In this document: one piece after another, positions 1 through 5,731 of the stretch | How the letters are laid out: every line of letters starts with the position of its first letter | Numbering within the stretch: the first letter of the stretch is position 1 | From: an uncultured Bacillota bacterium | GTDB lineage: Bacteria > Bacillota > Sulfobacillia > UBA995 > UBA9673 | Reading direction: 5' to 3' | NCBI GenBank assembly: GCA_937863905.1 | Contig: CALMHV010000398.1 | Span: 1-7,737 of the forward strand | DNA length: 7,737 bases | The notes under the pieces: model-generated | The model's database searches: none | The model's input: the letters and a program-made list of their open reading frames with translations, nothing else | Told to the model about the DNA's origin: nothing | Program-made: the position numbers and the translations under genes

Positions 1-15
1 GGCTATGCGGTGGGG

Positions 16-1692
16 CTAGGCGCGGCCCGCCACGCCCATCTCCGCCTGGATCTCGTCGAGGAAGGCCTGGTCGTCGGTCAGACGCCTGGCCTCGTCGAGG
101 TAGGTCCCGATGACCCGGCCGCGCTGGGCGGTATCGATGCGGAAACTCGCCACGGCGGAGTCGAAGTCCTCGAGGCCCAGCGCGTCGGCCCCCCGCCTGA
201 AGGCGTTGCGCTTGGAGCGAGTGACGACCTCCTCGAGTTCGGCGCCGGAGAAGGTGGCCGTCTTCGGGACGATGACCCGCGTGAGGTACTCCAGGAGGTC
301 CTTTTCCGTCATGGCCAGCGGAGGACGGTACCGCCGGTCGCTGCCGGTGAGGCCCAGGTGAACGCGCATGACCTCGAGTCGCGCCGCCGACCCCGGGAAC
401 AAGAAGGGAATCTTGTAGTCGAACCGACCGGTGCGCGTGAAGGCCTCGTCCAGGTGGCCCGGGACGTTGGTCGTGCCCACGATGATGGCCTCGCGGTCGG
501 GGCGCCCGAGCCACTCCAGGAACTGGGAGAAGACCCGGCGCGTCTCCTCGCTGGCCGAGTCGCCGGCCTCGGTGCGCTTGCCGAAGCGGTCTATCTCGTC
601 CACGAAGACCACGGCCGGCGACATCTTCTCCGCCAGGCGGATGGCGTTCTTCATGTTCTGCCCGGACTCGCCCAGCCACTTGGAGTAGATGTTCTCGGTG
701 ACGAAGTTGATGAAGGGCAGGTTGATCTCGCTGGCCAGGGCGTTGGCGAACAGGCTCTTGCCCGTGCCGGGCGGGCCGAAGAGAAGCAGGCCGCGGGGCA
801 AGGGGACGCCGAGGCGGCGGGCGCGGTCGGGCCGGGAGAGGACGTCGATGATGTTGCGGTGGACGAAGTCCTTGATGACCTGGTAGCCGCCGATATCGTC
901 GAAGGTGGCCCAGGGGTCGGTGACCTCGAGGACCCCCGACTTCTTCACCAACTCGGACTTGAGGGTCTTGAGGCGGGCCATCGCGAACTGCTTGTCCATG
1001 AAGTAGGTCTCAAGGAGGATGCTCTCGAGCTGGTGCAGGTTCAGGCCGGCCGTGGCGATGACGAGTTCGGTGACCTGTTCCTCGCGCAGGGCCACTTCCA
1101 ACTCCCGGGCGGTCGTCTGGATGAGGCGCTGCCGTTCGTCGCCGGAGGAAGGGTCCACGGTGATGATGACGGAGAGTTCGCGGGTCAGATCGTCGAGCAC
1201 GCGCTCCACGGCCGAGGTGACCAGGAAGATCACCGAGCCGCTCGCGATGACCAGGGGGTCGATGGCCCAGGCCTTCAGGGCGCTCAGGAGGCCGGTGTCA
1301 TGCTCCCGGTTCTCCGAGATGTTCTGAACGATGAGGACGGTGTGCGGGTCGCGGAGGCGCCGGTCGACTTCTTTGAGGGCGGCCCGGAACTCGGTCACCC
1401 GGCCGGCCTCGTCACCGAGCTTCTTGGCCAGGGCGGATGACCCCGCCTCTTTGTGGAACGGTTCGGTGACAACCTCCTCGCCCTGCCGGGCCAGGCGGCC
1501 AAGGCCGTCCCACTGGTCGTAGACCCAGATGTTCCCCGTCCGCCCGTACTCGGGGTGCGCCAGCAGGTGGGACTTGAGTTGCAGGAGGCGCTTGGGGTCG
1601 GTGGTCTCGAAACAGACGACCGGGGAGTAGTTGCTCTTCCGCTTGAGCAGACCGCCCTCTATCCAGCCGGCATCGTAGATGTCGTTGCCCAC
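16..1692 (-). CDS. Ycf46-like AAA+ ATPase
   Basis: 558-aa AAA+ ATPase, probably cytosolic, using ATP hydrolysis to remodel or thread a partner protein; its substrate is unknown. The intact AAA module spans about residues 260-515: Walker A GPPGTGKS (306-313), an aromatic pore-loop-like segment YSKWLGES (336-343), Walker B VVFVDEID (361-368), sensor-1 Asn409, and a second region of homology with candidate arginine fingers Arg420 and Arg423. A lid with a sensor-2-like segment begins near 481 (FSGAELEE). Residues about 118-205 look like a degenerate second AAA fold without Walker motifs, the layout known for Ycf46 of cyanobacteria and algal plastids. The GTG start (1690-1692) is supported by AGGAG at 1703-1707 with a 10-nt spacer; that site overlaps the stop codon of the preceding small gene. 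It is the last operon gene in the window. AAA+ assignment is certain; the Ycf46-like subfamily is likely, judged from layout without an alignment. Confidence 0.9.
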   Translation of the reverse strand: MGNDIYDAGWIEGGLLKRKSNYSPVVCFETTDPKRLLQLKSHLLAHPEYGRTGNIWVYDQWDGLGRLARQGEEVVTEPFHKEAGSSALAKKLGDEAGRVTEFRAALKEVDRRLRDPHTVLIVQNISENREHDTGLLSALKAWAIDPLVIASGSVIFLVTSAVERVLDDLTRELSVIITVDPSSGDERQRLIQTTARELEVALREEQVTELVIATAGLNLHQLESILLETYFMDKQFAMARLKTLKSELVKKSGVLEVTDPWATFDDIGGYQVIKDFVHRNIIDVLSRPDRARRLGVPLPRGLLLFGPPGTGKSLFANALASEINLPFINFVTENIYSKWLGESGQNMKNAIRLAEKMSPAVVFVDEIDRFGKRTEAGDSASEETRRVFSQFLEWLGRPDREAIIVGTTNVPGHLDEAFTRTGRFDYKIPFLFPGSAARLEVMRVHLGLTGSDRRYRPPLAMTEKDLLEYLTRVIVPKTATFSGAELEEVVTRSKRNAFRRGADALGLEDFDSAVASFRIDTAQRGRVIGTYLDEARRLTDDQAFLDEIQAEMGVAGRA

Positions 1693-1705
1693 GTGGTCGA
1701 CGCTC

Positions 1706-1909
1706 CTATCCGCAGGGAGAACTCCATTCCTCGTAGGTCGCTAGCCCCAACCGGCGGAGATGGGCCCGCAGCCTCTCGGACCGCCCCAGACCGCCGAACT
1801 CCAGAATCTCCACCCGTCCCGCGGCCACCCGGACCTCGAGGAAGCTTCGCGGTCGGGCCGGCGACGGCCGTGCGGGCGCGACCGCGGTCTGGGCCGCCCG
1901 GCGGTTCAC
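1706..1909 (-). CDS. Small unrecognised protein, translationally coupled (67 aa)
   Basis: I do not recognise a family. The start is GTG at 1907-1909, sharing four bases (GTGA) with the stop of the upstream DUF2997-like gene. The TAG stop at 1706-1708 overlaps the AGGAG ribosome binding site of the AAA gene. Filling this gap exactly, with coupling at both ends, argues that it is a real gene. Residues 1-20 are rich in Ala, Pro and Arg and look disordered. Residues 22-63 look folded: a beta-like stretch (FLEVRVAAGRVEILEF), then a basic helix (SERLRAHLRRLG), and a C-terminal SSPCG with the only cysteine. There is no membrane segment. No strong Shine-Dalgarno precedes it, so it probably depends on reinitiation by ribosomes finishing the upstream gene. 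An internal later start is possible. Confidence 0.6.
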   Translation of the reverse strand: MNRRAAQTAVAPARPSPARPRSFLEVRVAAGRVEILEFGGLGRSERLRAHLRRLGLATYEEWSSPCG

Positions 1910-2139
1910 TTGCGCTGGGCCGGGACCGGGTCCCGCTCCTCCTGGGTCGTCCCGGACTCCGCCTCCAGCTCGGCCTGGGTCTTCTTGCGGACGGAGGTTG
2001 GGTCGACGAGCAGTCCGAAGCGGGCCAGGTTCTCCGCCAGCTTCTCGGCCTCCTCGAGGCAGTCGGAGCCGGAGAACCCGACAAAATCGGCCTCCACGGC
2101 CCCGTCGATCCCGACTTTCACCCTCACCTTGCGCGTCAT
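1906..2139 (-). CDS. DUF2997-like small protein
   Basis: 77-aa cytosolic protein matching the DUF2997 pattern as I know it: a beta-strand pair (KVRVKVGIDGAVEADF, residues 4-19), a G-F-x-G-x-x-C turn (21-27, Cys27), then the helix LEEAEKLAENLARFG (28-42). The C-terminal tail, about 47-77, is charged, probably disordered, and extends past the usual core. DUF2997 proteins have no established function and are commonly found beside DUF1257 (Ycf35) genes, as here. The ATG start (2137-2139) lies 3 nt after the stop of the Ycf35-like gene. Its ribosome binding site GGGGGAG (2150-2156) sits inside the last codons of that gene, which implies tight translational linkage. Its own stop overlaps the GTG start of the next small gene. 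The family call rests on motif and context, not a search. Confidence 0.78.
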   Translation of the reverse strand: MTRKVRVKVGIDGAVEADFVGFSGSDCLEEAEKLAENLARFGLLVDPTSVRKKTQAELEAESGTTQEERDPVPAQRK

Positions 2140-2142
2140 GAC

Positions 2143-2589
2143 TCAGAGACTCCCCCTGACCACGACCGCCCTGGCTCCCGTGGGGCCCTCGCGGGCCTCA
2201 TCGACCTCGACCGAGTAGTTCATCTCGGCCAGGGCCTTGGCCACGGCCAAGGCGGTGTAGTTCTGGACAATCCCTTCGGAGATATCGGCGGCGGCCCGCC
2301 TGTAGCCGCGGCCCGACTGGTCGTAATGGTCGTAAAGGAACGTCACGGCCCCGGTGGAGTCCACCCGGACGCCCACGCCCCGGGGGAACCCCGGAGTGAT
2401 CACGGCGAAGTCGCAGACGACGCTCTTGTTGTAGGCGTCGAGGACGCGGTCGGCGACCCGGCCGCCGAGATCCTGGGCCGTGGCCTCGACGGCTTCCTGC
2501 ATCAGTCGCCAGGTGGGGTCGACTTTCCCATCGACTTCGCGTGTGGGCGACAGGCGGATCTTCGTCCGGTACCGGCTAAGAACGCTCAC
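2143..2589 (-). CDS. Ycf35/DUF1257-like protein
   Basis: 148-aa soluble protein with no signal peptide or membrane segment. The order of elements resembles DUF1257 (Ycf35). An N-terminal strand (LSRYRTKIRL, 4-13) leads to a helix (about 25-50). A D-F-A-V-I then G-V-G-V-R strand region (60-76) and a V-T-F-L-Y-D strand (82-87) follow. Next is a helix with the I-V-Q-N-Y motif (107-111), reminiscent of the I-x-Q-x-Y element of Ycf35, then VAKALAEMNYSVEVDEA (116-132) and a final strand. Ycf35 is kept in cyanobacteria and some algal plastids and its biochemical role is unknown. The GTG start (2587-2589) is preceded by AAGGAGG (2600-2606) with a 10-nt spacer. It follows the membrane-protein gene by 23 nt and precedes the DUF2997-like gene by 3 nt. 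The immediate DUF2997 neighbour strengthens an assignment that is otherwise moderate on sequence alone. Confidence 0.75.
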   Translation of the reverse strand: MSVLSRYRTKIRLSPTREVDGKVDPTWRLMQEAVEATAQDLGGRVADRVLDAYNKSVVCDFAVITPGFPRGVGVRVDSTGAVTFLYDHYDQSGRGYRRAAADISEGIVQNYTALAVAKALAEMNYSVEVDEAREGPTGARAVVVRGSL

Positions 2590-2612
2590 GGCTCAGCGGC
2601 CTCCTTCCGGTC

Positions 2613-3413
2613 CTAGTCCAGGACAATCTCCTTGGCGAGGAAGTCTGACAGGCGGCGCTGCCAGTTCCCCAACTCGGCCCGGACGCCGGCCAGTTCACCT
2701 TCGAGTTCCCGCCGCCGGCGGACGAGGTCGCGAACTCCCGGCTCGGGCACGACCGGGACGGGCGAGGCCATCAGAACGCTGTCCTGGGCGATGTTCACGA
2801 GGGCCAGCAGAACCTCGATCTGGGCGACCCGCTCGGGGTCGGGCTTCCCGCTCCGCTCGGCTTCCAGGGCCGTCTGCCGGGCGTCCAGCCCGGCCGGGTC
2901 CAGAGCCCGGAACTCGCCCTCCCACTCCTCGATTTTGAGCGACCTGATGCGGGCCGTCCCGCTCGCGTGTTTCCAGGTCTCAATCCTCTGGCGGTCCGAG
3001 GCCAGCCGGCCCTCCTGCGCCCGGGCGTCCGAGCCGGCCACCTCCTCCCGCCTCATCTCGGCCTGCATCATCCGGTTCGCCTTGTTGAGTTCGGCCGTGA
3101 GCGTCTGCTCTTGGGCCTGGAGGGCAAAGAGGCGTTCGTCGAAGACCCGCTGGCGGCTCTTGCGGAGAACCTCCGCCGTCGTCAGAGCGGCCAGGATGAA
3201 GACGACGACCGAGACCGCGAGGCCGGCGAGGATGAGGTAGACGCCGGTGGCGGAGACGAAGAGCCACCAACGGGAAAGACCGAGACCGAGGAGGAGACTT
3301 CCCGCTACTTCCGCGGCCAGGAGACGGCGGCTGCGGGGGCCGTAGTGGTACCGGGTGGTCAGGCGGAAGACGGCCACCACCAAGGCCCCCAGAACAATGG
3401 CCAGAAACCACAT
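2613..3413 (-). CDS. Membrane protein with cytoplasmic coiled coil
   Basis: 266-aa protein of no family I recognise. The first 80 residues are strongly hydrophobic, with probable membrane segments at about 1-17, 31-47 and 51-79. A short basic loop (RYHYGPRSRR, 21-30) follows the first. The rest is hydrophilic and largely helical: a predicted coiled coil at about 82-147 (rich in Arg, Gln, Glu, Ala) and a second at about 226-262, separated by a segment with a Pro/Val-rich stretch (217-225). By the positive-inside rule the tail is probably cytoplasmic. The ATG start (3411-3413) has an excellent ribosome binding site, AGGAGG at 3423-3428, with a 9-nt spacer. It is the first gene of the operon and lies 23 nt before the Ycf35-like gene. 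I infer that it could anchor the soluble proteins, including the AAA+ ATPase, at the membrane, but no sequence signature proves this. Confidence 0.8.
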   Translation of the reverse strand: MWFLAIVLGALVVAVFRLTTRYHYGPRSRRLLAAEVAGSLLLGLGLSRWWLFVSATGVYLILAGLAVSVVVFILAALTTAEVLRKSRQRVFDERLFALQAQEQTLTAELNKANRMMQAEMRREEVAGSDARAQEGRLASDRQRIETWKHASGTARIRSLKIEEWEGEFRALDPAGLDARQTALEAERSGKPDPERVAQIEVLLALVNIAQDSVLMASPVPVVPEPGVRDLVRRRRELEGELAGVRAELGNWQRRLSDFLAKEIVLD

Positions 3414-3590
3414 GGGCCGGCCCCTCCTCTGACGGTAGACTATCCCGGGCCATGCTTCTTACTACGGCCCGAGACATCGCAAGTTTCCCGGGAATTACCG
3501 ATTCCCCTTTCGCGGCCCGGGGACTTCGCCGCCAGGGAATCCCCTGGCCGAGTTGAACGGAGAGTCACACGCTCAGGGGAGGCTAAAGAC
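3414..3590. promoter_or_regulatory. Divergent intergenic region with inverted repeats
   Basis: This gap separates two genes transcribed away from each other, so it should hold both promoters. I could not identify convincing -35/-10 pairs. It contains a 10-bp palindrome TTCCCGGGAA (3485-3494). Its right half overlaps an inverted repeat GGGAAT-5 nt-ATTCCC (3490-3506). A second inverted repeat, GCCAGGG-4 nt-CCCTGGC (3531-3548), carries a third GGGAAT (3535-3540). None is followed by a T run, so these look like protein-binding sites rather than terminators. The ends hold the two ribosome binding sites: AGGAGG at 3423-3428 (minus strand) and AGGGGAGG at 3575-3582 (plus strand). Confidence 0.5.
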
Positions 3591-4328
3591 GTGAAGCCCG
3601 AATCCCGTTCCCCCCCGCACGCCGGCGACGGCGGCCAGGTCCCGGTCATCTCGACCAAGGACCTCAACAAGACCTTCTACCTCGGCAAGACGATCTACGC
3701 GGTCAAGGACGTGAACCTCGCGGTCGGGTCCGGGGAGTTCGCCGCCGTGGTCGGACCCTCGGGCTGCGGCAAGAGCACTCTCCTCGGCCTGCTCGGTGGT
3801 CTCGACCGCCCCGCCAGCGGTGATGTGGTTCTCGACGGGCAGAGGTACAGCCGTCTCCGCGAGAACGGTCTCGCTCTCTTGCGGCGACGGAAGATCGGGT
3901 TCGTCTTCCAGTTCTTCAATCTCATCAGCCACCTGTCGGCCCTGGAGAACGTGATGCTCCCCATGCGCTTCACCGGCAAACCGGCCCGGGCCTGCCGAAG
4001 CAAGGGCACCGAACTCCTGGAGACCGTGGGCCTCGGCGAACGGATAAGCCACCTTCCCCTGCAGATGTCCGGAGGCGAGCAGCAGAGGGTGGCCATCGCG
4101 CGGGCCCTGGCCAACGACCCCGCCCTGGTCCTGGCTGACGAGCCGACGGGCAACCTCGACACCAAAACCGGGGAAGAGATGATTCGCCTTTTCGTGAGGC
4201 TGAACCGAGAGCGCGGCCAGACCTTCATCGTCGTCTCCCACGACGCCAAGGTGGCCGAGGCGGCCGACGTCGTTTTCAGCCTGAGCGATGGTGAGATAGT
4301 GAAGGTGACCCGTAACCCGCGGGCCTGA
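3591..4328 (+). CDS. LolD/MacB-type ABC transporter ATP-binding protein
   Basis: 245-aa ABC ATPase of the MacB/LolD/FtsE-like group, which powers FtsX-fold permeases in export of lipoproteins, peptides or drugs, or in envelope control. All ATPase motifs are present: Walker A GPSGCGKST (55-63), Q-loop Gln107 (VFQFFNL), signature MSGGEQQ (159-165, Met for the usual Leu), Walker B LVLADEPTGNLD (179-190) and switch His217 (VVSHD). The GGEQQRVAIARAL and ADEPTGNLD wording is typical of this group. The GTG start is chosen because AGGGGAGG (3575-3582) lies 8 nt upstream. The frame stays open far upstream but overlaps the divergent gene there, so that extension is not coding. The first 18 or so residues are polar and probably disordered. 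No permease gene adjoins it: the next gene converges on it 10 bp away. It may serve a permease elsewhere. Family certain, substrate unknown. Confidence 0.93.
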   Translation: MKPESRSPPHAGDGGQVPVISTKDLNKTFYLGKTIYAVKDVNLAVGSGEFAAVVGPSGCGKSTLLGLLGGLDRPASGDVVLDGQRYSRLRENGLALLRRRKIGFVFQFFNLISHLSALENVMLPMRFTGKPARACRSKGTELLETVGLGERISHLPLQMSGGEQQRVAIARALANDPALVLADEPTGNLDTKTGEEMIRLFVRLNRERGQTFIVVSHDAKVAEAADVVFSLSDGEIVKVTRNPRA

Positions 4329-4338
4329 GGGTGAGCGG

Positions 4339-5571
4339 TCAGTCTCCGCCGGGCTCGGAAGCCTCGGTGGGGCTCCCTTCTTCGCCTAGGAGGTCGGTGG
4401 TGAGGAGGTGGTAGCCCAGTTCCCACGACAGGCCCGAGTACGGCCCGTGTTCCTGGAGGTAGGTAGCGGCCGTGGCGCCGACGAACATCCTGGCCCGCCC
4501 GGTGTCGCCCATGATGGCGGCCGCGTAGCCCAGGACGGACCAGGGATGCGGGTCAGGCTTGGCCTGGCTGACCCAGCCGGGATGAGAGGCGTTGAGGCCC
4601 TCGTACAAGGCCCCGGCTCTCGGGTCCGACGGCTCGAGCAGACCGGAGATGACCGGGAAGACCTGAGCCACGGTGTCCGGGTACCAGCGTTCCCAGCCGG
4701 ACGGGCGGGAGATCTCGCCCAGTCGGCGGTGGCCCAGCCACAGCGTGTAAATCGCCCAATCGTAGGTCCCCCGCTCCGCGTTCCACAGCCTGGCCTCGAC
4801 CCCGCCCTTCACCCGCTCGGCGGCGCCGGCGGCGAGAGAAGCTTCCTCGCGTAGGCCCAGTCGGGCCAGGACCGCGGCGTAATCCGTGAGCCCCCGGTAG
4901 TCCTCCGCGTTATCCATGAGGTATTTCTCCCGACGGTTGGCTTTGGCCCAGACCAGCCCATCCTCGTCCTGGAGCCTGGTGATCACGGCGGCCACGCGCC
5001 TGACGTCCGGGAGGTTCGCGCCGACGAACTCCACATCACCGGTCACGTCCAGGTACCGCCGGAGCAGGGTGAGGAACGTCGCCGCGTAGGAATCGGCCGA
5101 ATCGTACTTCCCGGTCGGGCGTTCGCCCCCGTCACGGTCCAGGGTGTAGTCGTAGATGGTCCCGTCCAGGCCCCAACTGTCGGGCCCGTTGAGGCCGGCC
5201 AGGTACCACTCCAGGTACCGGCGCACGTCGTCGGCGTGATTTCCGACCAAAGCCACGGCCGCCAGATTGGCGAAGTACGGGATGATCCGGGAGTCGTCCG
5301 GCTTGAGCCGGAAGGCGCCCGAGGGAAGCTGGGAGCGAAGGATGAGGTCGCTCGGAGACTCCTGGGACGGCCTGGCCGCAAGAAGCGAAGCGCCGTTCCC
5401 GGGGGTCGTGCCGCCGACTGGGCCGTCCGGTGTGGTCGCCATCCTGTTGCCCTCCCGGTCCGCACTCTGAATCTTCCCCGAGTGAGGCCCGGCCGCCCAG
5501 CCGACCACGTACGTGAGGCTGACAAAGGCGAGCGCGATCAAGAGTGCGACGACGCCTCGCCCCAGCCGCAT
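4339..5571 (-). CDS. Secreted or membrane-anchored six-hairpin glycosidase-like protein
   Basis: 410-aa exported protein. Residues 5-27 form a hydrophobic N-terminal segment that is a signal peptide or uncleaved anchor; there is no lipobox cysteine. A Gly/Pro/Ser/Thr-rich linker follows (about 28-72). Residues 74-395 look like an (alpha/alpha)6 barrel of the six-hairpin glycosidase superfamily. Repeated helix pairs are punctuated by conserved acidic and aromatic motifs: WGLDGTIYDY (133-142), KYDSADSYAATFL (155-167), NAEDYRGLTDYAAVLARLG (221-239) and a late WSVLGYAAA (344-352). Asp157, Asp160 and Asp230 are candidate active-site acids, unproven. Likely substrates are oligo- or polysaccharides, but I cannot assign a GH family. 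The ATG start is backed by GGAGGG (5579-5584) with a 7-nt spacer. It lies downstream of the Opp-type ATPases after a 160-bp gap, so it may have its own promoter. It converges with the ABC gene, leaving 10 bp between stops. Confidence 0.78.
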   Translation of the reverse strand: MRLGRGVVALLIALAFVSLTYVVGWAAGPHSGKIQSADREGNRMATTPDGPVGGTTPGNGASLLAARPSQESPSDLILRSQLPSGAFRLKPDDSRIIPYFANLAAVALVGNHADDVRRYLEWYLAGLNGPDSWGLDGTIYDYTLDRDGGERPTGKYDSADSYAATFLTLLRRYLDVTGDVEFVGANLPDVRRVAAVITRLQDEDGLVWAKANRREKYLMDNAEDYRGLTDYAAVLARLGLREEASLAAGAAERVKGGVEARLWNAERGTYDWAIYTLWLGHRRLGEISRPSGWERWYPDTVAQVFPVISGLLEPSDPRAGALYEGLNASHPGWVSQAKPDPHPWSVLGYAAAIMGDTGRARMFVGATAATYLQEHGPYSGLSWELGYHLLTTDLLGEEGSPTEASEPGGD

Positions 5572-5731
5572 GCTCTCGCCCTCCGGTCCACGATAGGTCA
5601 GGAATAGTCATAAATAGAATCAGAAACAGTCATTTCTGCCCTCGTCGGGCCTTTCCTGGGGTTTGGGCGCGGGAACGCTGGTCAATAACGCTGGAAGCAG
5701 GTCCGTTTTCCGCCATTTTGGTTCGAACCCA
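5572..5731 (-). promoter_or_regulatory. Leader of the glycosidase-like gene with direct repeats
   Basis: This gap lies between the stop of the upstream importer ATPase and the start of the glycosidase-like gene. Positions about 5591-5635 are notably AT-richer than the surroundings, as expected of a promoter or operator, but no consensus sigma-70 pair is clear. The segment contains the paired 14-bp repeats listed separately. The gap also holds two copies of AACGCTGG (5674-5681 and 5687-5694) and a palindrome GGTTCGAACC (5720-5729) next to the upstream stop codon. I see no rho-independent terminator, so read-through from the importer genes remains possible. Confidence 0.4.
5598..5633. repeat. 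Pair of 14-bp direct repeats, 22-bp period
   Basis: TCAGGAATAGTCAT (5598-5611) and TCAGAAACAGTCAT (5620-5633) agree at 12 of 14 positions. Their starts are 22 bp apart, about two helical turns, so both face the same side of the DNA. They lie 27-62 bp upstream of the start codon of the glycosidase-like gene, a usual location for regulator binding. No known regulator consensus is recognised. Confidence 0.55.

Noticed and set aside
10..1440. Long plus-strand open frame (476 aa) opposite the AAA gene
   Set aside because: It is antisense to a gene with complete AAA+ motifs. The long open frame is a by-product of high GC, and its translation shows no recognisable domain.
1453..2616. Plus-strand open frame (387 aa) across the small minus-strand genes
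   Set aside because: Low-complexity Gly/Pro/Arg/Asp translation with no motif. The minus-strand genes have good ribosome binding sites, start/stop coupling and family features.
3531..3548. Hairpin GCCAGGG/CCCTGGC as a terminator
   Set aside because: No T run follows on either strand, and it lies between divergent start codons where no transcript needs to end.
2967..3590. Upstream extension of the LolD/MacB-type ATPase
   Set aside because: It would overlap the divergent membrane-protein gene and gives a meaningless charged translation; GTG at 3591 has a proper ribosome binding site.
5600..5640. Sigma-70 promoter in the AT-rich leader of the glycosidase-like gene
   Set aside because: Candidate -10 elements such as TATGAC lack a -35 match at suitable spacing, so the region is reported only as regulatory with direct repeats.
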